DNA of 32,386 nt from Saccoglossus kowalevskii (lineage: Eukaryota; Hemichordata; Enteropneusta; Harrimaniidae), in contig NW_003108393.1 of NCBI RefSeq assembly GCF_000003605.2, positions 1 through 32,386 on the forward strand. Direction: 5' to 3'. Below are positions 1-11,517 of the stretch, in pieces. The position numbers and the translations under genes were made by a program. The stretch's first letter is position 1, and each line of letters opens with the position of its first letter. The notes beneath the pieces were generated by a model, which worked only from the letters and a program-made list of their open reading frames with translations, searched no databases and had not been told where the DNA came from.

Positions 1-754
1 CATTAAGAGAGCAGTATTGCAATAATTAGCATACTATAGCTTTTGCATTCAGTTGGGTGCGTGAATATTATCCAATTACTCCCAAGACGTGATATTAAGA
101 GGCCGGTATTACAATAATTAGCATACTATAGCTTTTGCATTCAGTTGGGTGAGTGGATATTATCCAGTTAGTCCCAAGACGTGATATTAAGAGGCTAGTA
201 TTACATAATTAGCATACTATAGCTTTTGCATTCAGTTGGGTGAGTGGATATTATCAAGTTACTCCCAAGACGTGATATTAAGAGACCAGTGTTACAATAA
301 TTAGCATACTATAGCTTTTGCATTCAGTTGGGTGAGTGGATATTATCAAGTTACTCCCAAGACGTGATATTAAGAGACCAGTGTTACAATAATTAGTATA
401 CTATATCTTTTGCATTCAGTTGGGTGAGTGGATATTATCCAGTTACTCCCAAGACGTGATATTAAGAGAGCAGTATTGCAATAATTAGCATACAATAGCT
501 TTTGCATTCAGTTGGGTGCGTGAATATTATCCAATTACTCCCAAGACGTGATATTAAGAGGCCGGTATTACAATAATTAGCATACTATAGCTTTTGCATT
601 CAGTTGGGTGCGTGAATATTATCCAATTACCCCCAAGACGTGATATTAAGAGGCCGGTATTACAATAATTAGCATACTATAGCTTTTGCATTCAGTTGGG
701 TGCGTGAATATTATCCAGTTACTCCCAAGACGTGATATTAAGAGGTCGGTATTA
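1..754 (+). repeat. Opening segment, mixed GAGAGCAG and GAGGCCGG monomers
   Basis: About eight monomers. They alternate GAGAGCAGTATTGC units (positions 7 and 466), GAGGCCGG units coupled to GCGTGAATA, and GAGACCAG units. The monomer near 165-215 carries two diagnostic changes, TTAGTCCC and GGCTAGTATTACATAATT, the latter with a one-base deletion. That pair reappears at about 26.12, 26.39 and 30.16 kb, so this segment shares ancestry with the far end of the window. A second one-base deletion, ACATATTTAG, sits near 755. There is no gene content. Confidence 0.85.
154..166. other. Representative 13-bp dyad within the monomer
   Basis: TGGATATTATCCA is a near-perfect inverted repeat: arms TGGATA and TATCCA around a single central T. 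It recurs in every monomer that has G at position 66 and CCA at 74-76, and is broken in the GCGTGAATA monomer class. Some monomers in the 15-26 kb domain carry GGATAATATCC, the exact reverse complement of the core. A dyad could be a protein-binding site or a small hairpin, but nothing in the window shows that it is bound. Only one example is given to stand for the class. Confidence 0.45.
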
Positions 755-1618
755 CATATTTAGCATACTATAGCTTTTGCATTTAGTTGGGTGAGTGGAT
801 ATTATCCAGTTACTCCCAAGACGTGATAATAAGAGAACAGTATTATAATAATTAGCATACTATAGCTTTTGCATTCAGTTGGGTGAGTGGATATTATCCA
901 ATTACTCCCAAGACGTGATATTAAGAGCCCAGTATTACAATAATTAGCATACTGTAGCTTTTGCATTCAGTTGGGTGAGTGGATATTATCCAATTAATCC
1001 CAAGACGTGATATTAAGAGAACAGTATTAAAATAATTAGCATACTCTAGCTTTTGCATTCAGTTGGGTGCGTGGATATTATCAAGTTACTCCCAAGACGT
1101 GATACTAAGAGAACAGTATTACAATAATTAGCATACTGTAGCTTTTGCACTCAGTTGGGTGAGTGGATATTATCCAATTACTCCCAAGACATGATATTAA
1201 GAGAACAGTATTACAAAAATTAGCATACTATAGTTTTTGCATTCAGTTGGGTGAGTGGATATTATCCAATTACTCCCAAGACGTAATATTAAGAGAACAG
1301 TATTACAATAATTAGCATACTATAGCTTTTGCATTCAGTTGGGTGAGTGGATATTATCAAGTTACTCCCAAGACGTAATATTAAGAGAACAGTATTACAA
1401 TAATTAGCATACTATAGCTTTTGCATTCAGTTGGGTGAGTGGATATTATCCAATTACTCCCAAGACGTAATATTAAGAGAACAGTATTACAATAATTAGC
1501 ATACTATATCTTTTGCATTCAGTTGGGTGAGTGGATATTATCCAGTTACTCCCAAGACGTAATATTAAGAGAACAGTATTACAATAATTAGCATACTATA
1601 GCTTTTGCATTCAGTTGG
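755..1618 (+). repeat. Duplicated block D, copy 1 (GAACAG/CGTAAT subfamily)
   Basis: About 9.4 monomers matching 11518-12381 at a constant offset of 10763 bp (117 monomers minus one base). Shared rare variants in the same order are GCATTTAG, GATAATAAGAG, GAGCCCAG at 925, ACTCTAGC, GATACTAAG at 1101, ACATGATATT near 1190, and ATACTATATC at 1501. The alignment ends where this copy reads GGGTTCGTGG and the other GGGTGAGTGG. The later monomers are the ACGTAATATTAAGAGAACAG subfamily, found as blocks only in the first 13 kb. Confidence 0.88.
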
Positions 1619-1649
1619 GTTCGTGGATATTATCCAGTTACTCCCAAGA

Positions 1650-2645
1650 CGTGATATTAAGAGACCAGTTTTACAATAATTAGCATACTATAGCTTTTGC
1701 ATTCAGTTGGGTGAGTGGATATTATCAAGTTACTCCCAAGACGTGATATTAAGAGACCAGTATTACAATAATTAGCATACTATAGCTTTTGTATTCAGTT
1801 GGGTGAGTGGATATTATCAAGTTACTGCCAAGACGTGATATTAAGAGACCAGCATTACAATAATTGGCATACTATAGCTTTTGCATTCAGTTGGGTGAGT
1901 GGATATTATCAGGTTACTCCCAAGACGTGATATTAAGAGACCAGTGTTACAATAATTAGCATACTATAGCTTTTGCATTCAATTGGGTGAGTGGATATTA
2001 TCCAGTTACTCCCAAGACGTGATATTAAGAGGCCAGTATTACAATGATTAGCATACTGTAGCTTTTGCATTCAGCTGGGTGAGTGGATATTATCCAGTTA
2101 CTCCCAAGATGTGATAATAAGAGAACAGTATTACAAAAATTGGCATACTATAGCATTTGCATTCAGTTGGGTTCGTGGATATTATCCAGTTACTCCCAAG
2201 ACGTGATATTAAGAGAACAGTGTTACAATAATTAGCATACTATAGCTTTTGCATTCAGTTGGGTGAGTGGATATTATCCAGTTACTCCCAAGACGTGATA
2301 TTTAGAGGCCAGTATGACAATAATTAACATACTATAGCTTTTGCATTCTGTTGGGTGAGTGGATATTATCCAGTTACTCCCAAGACGTGATATTAAGAGA
2401 ACAGTATTACAATAATTAGCATACTATAGCTTTTGCATTCAGTTGGGTGAGTGGATATTATCCAGTTACTCCCACGACGTGATATTAAGAGGCCGGTATT
2501 ACAATAATTAGCATACTATAGCTTTTGCATTCAGTTGCGTGCGTGAATTTTATCAAGTTACTCCCAAGACGAGATATTAAGAGACCAGTGTTACAATAAT
2601 TAGCATACTATAGCTTTTGCATTCAGTTGGGTGAGTGGATATTAT
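1650..2645 (+). repeat. Cassette Y, copy 1
   Basis: An ordered run of about 11 monomers recognised by a chain of rare variants: GTATTCAG, TTACTGCCAAG, GACCAGCATTAC with AATTGGC (1845), CAGGTTAC, CAATTGGG, AATGATTAGC, CATACTGTAG, CAGCTGGG, AGATGTGAT, TAGCATTTGC with GGGTTCGTGG, ATTTAGAGG, TTAACATAC, CATTCTG, CCCACGACG, then TTGCGTGCGTGAATTTTATC. Copy 2 at 5606-6601 lies exactly 3956 bp (43 monomers) away and differs by very few bases; ATTTAGAGG here reads ATCTAGAGG there. Five copies exist in the window. Confidence 0.9.
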
Positions 2646-3400
2646 CCAGTTACTCCCAAGACGTGATATTAAGAGAGCAGTATTACAATAATTGGCATAC
2701 TATAGCTTTTGCATTCAGTTGGGTGCGTGAATATTATTCAATTACTCCCAAGACGTGATATTAAAAGGCCGGTATTACAATAATTAGCATATTATAGCTT
2801 TTGCATTCAGTTGGGTGCGTGAATATTATCCAATTACTCCCAAGACGTGATATTAAGAGGCCGGTATTACAATAATTAGCATACTATACCTTTTGCATTC
2901 AGTTGGGTGCGTGAATATTATCCAGTTACTCCCAAGACGTGATATTAAGAGGCCGGTATTACAATAATTAGCATACTATAGCTTTTGCATTCAGTTGGGT
3001 GAGTGGATATTATTCAATTACTCCGAAGACGTGATATTACGAGGCCGGTATTACAATAATTATCATACTATAGCTTTTGCATTCAGTTGGGTGAGTGGAT
3101 ATTATCCAGTTACTCGCAGGACGTGATATTAAGAGACCAGTATTACAATAATTAGCATACTATAGCTTTTGCATTCAGTTGGGTGCGTGAATATTATCCA
3201 GTTACTCGCAGGACGTGATATTAAGAGACCAGTATTACAATAATTAGCATACTATAGCTTTTGCATTCAGTTGGGTGCGTGAATATTATCCAGTTACTCC
3301 CAAGACGTGATATTAAGAGGCCAGTATTACAATAATTAGCATACTGTAGCTTTTGCATTCAGCTGGGTGAGTGGATATTATCCAATTACTCCCAAGACGT
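2646..3400 (+). repeat. Segment with ATACTATACC and CTCGCAGGACG monomers, copy 1
   Basis: An ordered run: a GAGAGCAG monomer, TATTATTCAATTAC, ATACTATACC (2881), ACTCCGAAGACG with ATTACGAGG, CTCGCAGGACG, then CATACTGTAG with CAGCTGGG (3343). The same order appears at about 7.2-7.7 kb (offset 4416, 48 monomers) and 10.97-11.5 kb. This copy has the CTCGCAGG monomer twice in tandem (about 3113 and 3205), so the offset falls to 4324 (47 monomers) after it: a single-monomer duplication. Confidence 0.82.
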
Positions 3401-4855
3401 GATATTAAGAGGCCGGTATTACAATAATTAGCATACTATAGCTTTTGCATTCAGTTGGGTGAGTGGATATTATCCAGTTACTCCCAAGACGTGATATTAA
3501 GAGAGCAGTATTGCAATAATTAGCATACTATAGCTTTTGCATTCAGTTGGGTGAGTGGATATTATCCAGTTACTCCCAAGACGTGATATTAAGAGAGCAG
3601 TATTGCAATAATTAGCATACTATAGCTTTTGCATTCAGTTGGGTGCGTGAATATTATCCAATTACTCCCAAGACGTGATATTAAGAGGCCGGTATTACAA
3701 TAATTAGCATACTATAGCTTTTGCATTCAGTTGGGTGCGTGAATATTATCCAATTACTCCCAAGACGTGATATTAAGAGGCCGGTATTACAATAATTAGC
3801 ATACTATAGCTTTTGCATTCAGTTGGGTGAGTGGATATTATCCAGTCACTCCCAAGACGTGATATTAAGAGGCCAGTGTTACAAAAATTGGCATACGATA
3901 GCTTTTGCATTCAGTTGGGTGAGTGGATATTATCCAGTTACTCCCAAGACGTGATATTAAGAGGCTAGTATTACAATAATTAGCATACTATAGCTTTTGC
4001 ATTCAGTTGGGTGAGTGGATATTATCAAGTTACTCCCAAGACGTGATATTAAGAGGCCGGTATTACAATAAATAGCATACTATAGCTTTTGCATTCAGTT
4101 GCGTGCGTGAATATTATCAAGTTACTCCCAAGACGTGATATTAAGAGACCAGTGTTACAATAATTAGCATACTATAGCTTTTGCATTCAGTTGGGTGAGT
4201 GGATATTATCCAGTTACTCCCAAGACGTGATATTAAGAGAGCAGTATTGCAATAATTAGCATACTATAGCTTTTGCATTCAGTTGGGTGCGTGAATATTA
4301 TCCAATTACTCCCAAGACGTGATATTAAGAGGCCAGTATTACAATAATTAGCACACTATAGCTTTTGCATTCAGTTGGGTGCGTGAATATTATCCAATTA
4401 CTCCCAAGACGGGATAATAAGAGGCCGGTATTACAGTAATTAGCATACTATAGCTTTTGCATTCAGTTGGGTGAGTGGATATTATCCAGTTACTCCCAAG
4501 ACGTGATATTAAGAGAGCAGTATTGCAATAATTAGCATACTATAGCTTTTGCATTCAGTTGGGTGAGTGGATATTATCCAGTTACTCCCAAGACGTGATA
4601 TTAAGAGAGCAGTATTGCAATAATTAGCATACTATAGCTTTTGCATTCAGTTGGGTGCGTGAATATTATCCAATTACTCCCAAGACGTGATATTAAGAGG
4701 CCGGTATTACAATAATTAGCATACTATAGCTTTTGCATTCAGTTGGGTGCGTGAATATTATCCAATTACTCCCAAGACGTGATATTAAGAGGCCGGTATT
4801 ACAATAATTAGCATACTATAGCTTTTGCATTCAGTTGGGTGCGTGAATATTATCC
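3401..4855 (+). repeat. Segment with an 11-monomer (1012-bp) internal duplication
   Basis: Paired GAGAGCAGTATTGC monomers at 3501 and 3593 are followed by GCGTGAATA/GAGGCCGG monomers. The same group repeats at 4513 and 4605, exactly 1012 bp later; a single GAGAGCAGTATTGC also lies near 4237. Between them, 3844-3990 carries the rare AGTCACTCCC plus CATACGATAG pair, shared with 9731-9877 (offset 5887, 64 monomers minus one base). No other content is visible. Confidence 0.8.
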
Positions 4856-4859
4856 AGTT

Positions 4860-5370
4860 ACTTCCAAGACGTGATATTAAGAGGCCGGTGTTACAATATT
4901 TAGCATACTATAGCTTTTGCATTCAGTTGGGTGAGTGGATATTATTCAATTACTCCCAAGACGTGATATTACGAGGCCGGTATTACAATAATTAGCATAC
5001 TACAGCTTTTGCATTCAGTTGGGTGAGTGGATATTATCCAGTTACTCCCATGACGTGATATTAAGAGGCCGGTATTACAATAATTAGCATACTATAGCTT
5101 TTGTATTCAGTTGGGTGAGTGGATATTATCCAGTTACTCCCAAGACGTGATATTAAGAGGCCAGTGTTACAAAAATTGGCATACTATAGCTTTTGAATTC
5201 TGTTGGGTGAGTGGATATTATTCAGTTACTTCCAAGACGTGATATTAAGAGGCCAGTGTTACAAAAATTGGCATACTACAGGTTTTGCATTCAGTTGGGT
5301 GAGTGGATATTATCCAGTTACTCCCAAGACGTGATATTAAGAGGCCAATATTACGAAAATTAGCATACTA
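4860..5370 (+). repeat. Cassette X, copy 1
   Basis: Ordered variants: ACAATATTTAGC, TATTATTCAATTAC with ATTACGAGG, CCCATGACG, AGTGTTACAAAAATTGGC, CATTCTG with TTCAGTTACTTCC, ACTACAGG (5275), then GGCCAATATTACGAAAATT. Two further copies are at about 28060-28560 and 31188-31690, the last two exactly 3128 bp (34 monomers) apart at ACTACAGG. Here and at 28 kb, X is followed by cassette Y, so X and Y have been amplified together. Confidence 0.82.
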
Positions 5371-5605
5371 TAGCTTTTGCATTCAGTTGGGTGAGTGGAT
5401 ATTATCCAGTTACTCCCAAGACGTCATATTAAGAGGCCAGTGTTACAACAATTGGCATACTGTAGCTTTTGCATTCAGTTGGGTGAGTGGATATTATCCA
5501 GTTACTCCCAAGACGTGACATTAAGAGGCTAGTATTACAATAATTAGCATACTATAGCTTTTGCATTCAGTTGGGTGAGTGGATATTATCAAGTTACTCC
5601 CAAGA

Positions 5606-6601
5606 CGTGATATTAAGAGACCAGTTTTACAATAATTAGCATACTATAGCTTTTGCATTCAGTTGGGTGAGTGGATATTATCAAGTTACTCCCAAGACGT
5701 GATATTAAGAGACCAGTATTACAATAATTAGCATACTATAGCTTTTGTATTCAGTTGGGTGAGTGGATATTATCAAGTTACTGCCAAGACGTGATATTAA
5801 GAGACCAGCATTACAATAATTGGCATACTATAGCTTTTGCATTCAGTTGGGTGAGTGGATATTATCAGGTTACTCCCAAGACGTGATATTAAGAGACCAG
5901 TGTTACAATAATTAGCATACTATAGCTTTTGCATTCAATTGGGTGAGTGGATATTATCCAGTTACTCCCAAGACGTGATATTAAGAGGCCAGTATTACAA
6001 TGATTAGCATACTGTAGCTTTTGCATTCAGCTGGGTGAGTGGATATTATCCAGTTACTCCCAAGATGTGATAATAAGAGAACAGTATTACAAAAATTGGC
6101 ATACTATAGCATTTGCATTCAGTTGGGTTCGTGGATATTATCCAGTTACTCCCAAGACGTGATATTAAGAGAACAGTGTTACAATAATTAGCATACTATA
6201 GCTTTTGCATTCAGTTGGGTGAGTGGATATTATCCAGTTACTCCCAAGACGTGATATCTAGAGGCCAGTATGACAATAATTAACATACTATAGCTTTTGC
6301 ATTCTGTTGGGTGAGTGGATATTATCCAGTTACTCCCAAGACGTGATATTAAGAGAACAGTATTACAATAATTAGCATACTATAGCTTTTGCATTCAGTT
6401 GGGTGAGTGGATATTATCCAGTTACTCCCACGACGTGATATTAAGAGGCCGGTATTACAATAATTAGCATACTATAGCTTTTGCATTCAGTTGCGTGCGT
6501 GAATTTTATCAAGTTACTCCCAAGACGAGATATTAAGAGACCAGTGTTACAATAATTAGCATACTATAGCTTTTGCATTCAGTTGGGTGAGTGGATATTA
6601 T
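5606..6601 (+). repeat. Cassette Y, copy 2
   Basis: Near-identical to 1650-2645 at an offset of exactly 3956 bp; the GACCAGCATT marker is at 5801. Homology ends where this copy reads TCAGGTTAC and copy 1 reads TCCAGTTAC. At that point this copy re-enters its own eighth-previous monomer (see 6597-7076), so its right edge is a recombination junction. Confidence 0.9.
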
Positions 6602-7076
6602 CAGGTTACTCCCAAGACGTGATATTGAGAGACCAGTGTTACAATAATTAGCATACTATAGATTTTGCATTCAATTGGGTGAGTGGATATTATCCAGTTA
6701 CTCCCAAGACGTGATATTAAGAGGCCAGTATTACAATGATTAGCATACTGTAGCTTTTGCATTCAGCTGGGTGAGTGGATATTATCCAGTTACTCCCAAG
6801 ATGTGATAATAAGAGAACAGTATTACAAAAATTGGCATACTATAGCATTTGCATTCAGTTGGGTTCGTGGATATTATCCAGTTACTCCCAAGACGTGATA
6901 TTAAGAGAACAGTGTTACAATAATTAGCATACTATAGCTTTTGCATTCAGTTGGGTGAGTGGATATTATCCAGTTACTCCCAAGACGTGATATTTAGAGG
7001 CCAGTATGACAATAATTAACATACTATAGCTTTTGCATTCTGTTGGGTGAGTGGATATTATCCAGTTACTCCCAAG
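6597..7076 (+). repeat. Eight-monomer (736-bp) tandem re-duplication inside cassette Y
   Basis: This stretch repeats 5861-6340 at an offset of exactly 736 bp. It carries the same ordered markers: TCAGGTTAC, CAATTGGG, AATGATTAGC, CAGCTGGG, AGATGTGAT, TAGCATTTGC, GGGTTCGTGG, TTAGAGGCCAGTATGAC and CATTCTG. Private differences are few, including GATATTGAGAG and TAGATTTTGC here. It ends at about 7077, where the sequence switches to a GATAATAAGAGAACAG monomer. Consistent with one unequal exchange in register. Confidence 0.88.
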
Positions 7077-7640
7077 ACGTGATAATAAGAGAACAGTATT
7101 ATAATAATTAGCATACTATAGCTTTTGCATTCAGTTGGGTGAGTGGATATTATTCAATTACTCCCAAGACGTGATATTAAGAGGCCGGTATTACAATAAT
7201 TAGCATACTATAGCTTTTGCATTCAGTTGGGTGCGTGAATATTATCCAATTACTCCCAAGACGTGATATTAAGAGGCCGGTATTACAATAATTAGCATAC
7301 TATACCTTTTGCATTCAGTTGGGTGCGTGAATATTATCCAGTTACTCCCAAGACGTGATATTAAGAGGCCGGTATTACAATAATTAGCATACTATAGCTT
7401 TTGCATTCAGTTGGGTGAGTGGAAATTATTCAATTACTCCGAAGACGTGATATTACGAGGCCGGTATTACAATAATTAGCATACTATAGCTTTTGCATTC
7501 AGTTGGGTGAGTGGATATTATCCAGTTACTCGCAGGACGTGATATTAAGAGACCAGTATTACAATAATTAGCATACTATAGCTTTTGCATTCAGTTGGGT
7601 GCGTGAATATTATCCAGTTACTCCCAAGACGTGATATTAA
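7077..7640 (+). repeat. ATACTATACC/CTCGCAGG segment, copy 2
   Basis: Carries ATACTATACC (7297), CCGAAGACG with ATTACGAGG, and a single CTCGCAGG monomer, in the order seen at 2.8-3.3 kb. It is also the left end of a longer collinear relation between about 7.2-9.0 kb and 10.97-12.77 kb (offset 3771, then 3679), in which whole monomers have been gained or lost. Confidence 0.82.
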
Positions 7641-7916
7641 GAGGCCAGTATTACAATAATTAGCATACTGTAGCTTTTGCATTCAGCTGGGTGAGTGGAT
7701 ATTATCCAGTTACTCCCAAGACGTGATATTAAGAGGCCAGTATTACAATAATTAGCATACTGTAGCTTTTGCATTCAGCTGGGTGAGTGGATATTATCCA
7801 GTTACTCCCAAGACGTGATATTAAGAGGCCAGTATTACAATAATTAGCATACTGTAGCTTTTGCATTCAGCTGGGTGAGTGGATATTATCCAGTTACTCC
7901 CAAGACGTGATATTAA
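7641..7916 (+). repeat. Three consecutive identical monomers
   Basis: Units starting at 7641, 7733 and 7825 are identical over all 92 bases. Each is the GAGGCCAGTATTAC type with CATACTGTAG and CAGCTGGG. The paralogous place near 11.41 kb has one such unit. Neighbouring monomers elsewhere normally differ at several positions, so this is probably a very recent single-monomer amplification. Confidence 0.92.
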
Positions 7917-9000
7917 GAGGCCAGTATTACAAAAATTGGTATACTATAGCATTTGCACTCAGTTGGGTTCGTGGATATTATCCAGTTACTCCCAAGACGT
8001 GATATTAAGAGGCCAGTATTACAATAATTAGCATACTATAGCTTTTGCATTTAGTTGGGTGAGTGGATATTATCCAGTTACTCCCAAGACGTGATAATAA
8101 GAGAACAGTATTACAATAATTAGCATACTATAGCTTTTGCATTCAGTTGGGTGAGTGGATATTATCCAATTACTCCCAAGACGTGATATTAAGAGCCCAG
8201 TATTACAATAATTAGCATACTGTAGCTTTTGCATTCAGTTGGGTGAGTGGATATTATCCAATTACTCCCAAGACGTAATATTAAGAGAACAGTATTACAA
8301 TAATTAGCATACTATAGCTTTTGCATTCAGTTGGGTGAGTGGATATTATCCAATTACTACCAAGACGTAATATTAAGAGAACAGTATTACAATAATTAGC
8401 ATACTATAGCTTTTGCATTCAGTTGGGTGAGTGGATATTATCAAGTTACTCCCAAGACGTAATATTAAGAGAACAGTATTACAATAATAAGCATACTATA
8501 GCTTTTGCATTCAGTTGGGTAAGTGGATATTATCCAATTACTCCCAAGACGTAATATTAAGAGAACAGTATTACAATAATTAGCATACTATATCTTTTGC
8601 ATTCAGTTGGGTGAGTGGATATTATCCAGTTACTCCCAATACGTAATATTAAGAGAACAGTATTACAATAATTAGCATACTATAGCTTTTGCATTCAGTT
8701 GGGTGAGTGGATATTATCCAATTACTCCCAAGACGTAACATTAAGAGAACAGTATTACAATAATTAGCATACTATAGCTTTTGCATTCAGTTGGGTGAGT
8801 GGATATTATCCAATTACTCCCCAGACGTAATATTAGGAGAACAGTATTACAATAATTATCATGCTATAGCTTTTGCATTCAGCTGGGTGAGTGGATATTA
8901 TCCAATTACTCCCAAGACGTAATATTAAGAGAACAGTATTACAATAATTAGCATACTATAGCTTTTGCATTCAGTTGGGTGAGTGGATATTATCCAGTTA
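7917..9000 (+). repeat. GAACAG/CGTAAT subfamily block, second occurrence
   Basis: A run of ACGTAATATTAAGAGAACAG monomers with ATACTATATC (8585), ACGTAACATT (8733), CCAGACGTAATATTAGGAG (about 8821) and CAGCTGGG. The same markers recur at 12264, 12412 and about 12500, an offset of 3679 bp (40 monomers minus one base). It lacks the ACTCTAGC, GATACTAAG and ACATGATATT monomers present in block D, so the copies differ by whole units. Confidence 0.83.
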
Positions 9001-10009
9001 CTCCCAAGACGTGATATTAAGAGGCCGGTATTACAATAATTAGCATACTATAGCTTTTGCATTCAGTTGGGTGCGTGAATATTATCCAGTTCCTCCCCAG
9101 ACGTGATATTAAGAGAGCAGTATTACAATAATTAGCATACTATAGCTTTTGCATTCAGTTGGGTGCGGGGATATTATCCAGTTACTCCCAAGAAGTGATA
9201 TTAAGAGAGCAGTATTACAATATTTAGCATACTATAGCTTATGCATTCAGTTGGGTGAGTGGATATTATCAAGTTACTCCCAAGACGTGATATTAAGAGA
9301 CCAGTGTTACGATAATTAGCATACTATAGCTTTTGCATTCAGTTGGGTGAGTGAATATTATCCAATTACTCCCAAGACGTGATATTAAGAGGCCGGTATT
9401 ACAATAATTAGCATACTATAGCTTTTGCATTCATTGGGTGAGTGGATATTATCCAGTTACTCCCAAGACGTGATATTAAGAGGCCGGTATTACAATAATT
9501 AGCATACTATAGCTTTTGCATTCAGTTGGCTGCATGAATATTATCCAGTTTCTCGCAGGACGTGATATTAAGAGACCATAATTACAATAATTAGCATACT
9601 ATAGCTTTTGCATTCAGTTGGGTGCGTGAATATTATCCAGTTACTCCCAAGACGTGATATTAAGAGGCCGGTATTACAATAATTAGCATACTATAGCTTT
9701 TGCATTCAGTTGGGTGAGTGGATATTATCCAGTCACTCCCAAGACGTGATATTAAGAGGCCAGTGTTACAAAAATTGGCATACGATAGCTTTTGCATTCA
9801 GTTGGGTGAGTGGATATTATCCAGTTACTCCCAAGACGTGATATTAAGAGGCTAGTATTACAATAATTAGCATACTATAGCTTTTGCATTCAGTTGGGTG
9901 AGTGGATATTATCCAGTAACTCCCATGACGTGATATTAAGAGGCCGGTATTACAATAATTAGCATACTATAGCTTTTGCATTCAGTTGGGTGCGTGAATA
10001 TTATCCAGT
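9001..10009 (+). repeat. Mixed monomers, no distinctive higher-order block
   Basis: About 11 monomers, mostly GAGGCCGG with GCGTGAATA, plus GAGAGCAG and GAGACCAG types. Features are a one-base deletion in CATTCATTGGG (about 9430), a degenerate CTCGCAGG monomer (about 9550), and the AGTCACTCCC/CATACGATAG pair (9731) shared with 3844. No gene content. Confidence 0.8.
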
Positions 10010-10900
10010 TACTCCCAAGACGTGATATTAAGAGCCCAGTATTACAATAATTAGCATACTGTAGCTTTTGCATTCAGTTGGGTGAGTCGATATTATCCAA
10101 TTACTCCCAAGACGTGATATTAAGAGAACAGTATTACAATAATTAGCATACTGTAGATTTTGCATTCAGTTGGGTGCGTGGATATTATCAAGTTACTCCC
10201 AAGACGTGATACTAAGAGAACAGTATTACAATAATTAGCATACTGTAGCTTTTGCATTCAGTTGGGTGAGTGGATATTATCCAATTACTCCCAAGACATG
10301 ATATTAAGAGAACAGTATTACAATAATTAGCATACTATAGCTTTTGCATTCAGTTGGGTGAGTGGATATTATCCAATTACTCCCAAGACGTAACATTAAG
10401 AGAACAGTATTACAATAATTAGCATACTATAGCTTTTGCATTCAGTTGGGTGAGTGGATATTATCCAATTACTCCCAAGACGTAATATTAAGAGAACAGT
10501 ATTACAATAATTAGCATACTATAGCTTTTGCATTCAGCTGGGTGAGTGGATATTATCCAATTACTCCCAAGACGTAATATTAAGAGAACAGTATTACAAT
10601 AATTAGCATACTATAGATTTTGCATTCAGTTGGGTGAGTGGATATTATCAAGTTACTCCCAAGACGTGATACTAAGAGAACAGTATTACAATAATTAGCA
10701 TACTGTAGCTTTTGCATTCAGTTGGGTGAGTGGATATTATCCAATTACTCCCAAGACATGATATTAAGAGAACAGTATTACAATAATTAGCATACTATAG
10801 CTTTTGCATTCAGTTGGGAGAGTGGATATTATCCAGTTACTCCCATAACGTAATATTAAGAGGACAGTATTACAAAAATTGGCATACTATAGTTTTTGCA
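10010..10900 (+). repeat. Partial copies of block D markers
   Basis: The ordered markers GAGCCCAG (about 10031), GATACTAAG (about 10206) and ACATGATATT (about 10297), then ACGTAACATT (10388) and CGTAAT/GAACAG monomers, repeat part of block D. GATACTAAG and ACATGATATT occur again at about 10667 and 10748, five monomers later, so a short tandem duplication lies inside. Confidence 0.78.
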
Positions 10901-11517
10901 TTCAGTTGGGTGCGTGAATATTATCCAATTACTCCCAAGACGTGATATTAAGAGGCCGGTATTACAATAATTAGCATACTATAGCTTTTGCATTCAGTTG
11001 GGTGCGTGAATATTATCCAATTACTCCCAAGACGTGATATTAAGAGGCCGGTATTACAATAATTAGCATACTATACCTTTTGCATTCAGTTGGGTGCGTG
11101 AATATTATCCAGTTAATCCCAAGACGTGATATTAAGAGGCCGGTATTACAATAATTAGCATACTATAGCTTTTGCATTCAGTTGGGTGAGTGGATATTAT
11201 TCAATTACTCCGAAGACGTGATATTACGAGGATGGTATTACAATAATTAGCATACTATAGCTTTTGCATTCAGTTGGGTGAGTGGATATTATCCAGTTAC
11301 TCGCAGGACGTGATATTAAGAGACCAGTATTACAATAATTAGCATACTATAGCTTTTGCATTCAGTTGGGTGCGTGAATATTATCCAGTTACTCCCAAGA
11401 CGTGATATTAAGAGGCCAGTATTACAATAATTAGCATACTGTAGCTTTTGCATTCAGCTGGGTGAGTGGATATTATCCAGTTACTCCCAAGACGTGATAT
11501 TAAGAGGCCAGTATTAC
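10901..11517 (+). repeat. ATACTATACC/CTCGCAGG segment, copy 3
   Basis: Carries ATACTATACC (11068), CTCCGAAGACG with ATTACGAGG, one CTCGCAGG monomer, and CATACTGTAG with CAGCTGGG (11438), matching 7297-7670 at a constant offset of 3771 bp. That is 41 monomers minus one base, the base being the deletion near 9430. Confidence 0.82.

Noticed and set aside
1615-1630. RNA polymerase III B box in GGGTTCGTGGAT monomers
   Set aside because: The TTCG core resembles a B box, but the following A and the terminal C are absent and there is no A box or tRNA fold in the unit.
4401-4420. CENP-B box
   Set aside because: The one CGGGA found here (AAGACGGGATAATAAG) lacks the TTCG half at the right distance, and GGGTTCGTGGATA monomers lack the A and CGGG parts. 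No monomer fits the box.
5415-5430. ACGTCA (cAMP-response-like) or ACGTG (G-box-like) regulatory sites
   Set aside because: These hexamers come from single-base changes in, or the ordinary sequence of, the conserved AAGACGTGATA stretch. Short motifs repeated hundreds of times by array amplification are not evidence of regulation.
5303-5518. Short open frames of 63-87 codons here and at about 20 other places up to 32274
   Set aside because: All lie inside the repeat, start with GTG or TTG, repeat the same peptide and overlap one another in different frames. They follow from stop-codon loss in certain monomer variants.
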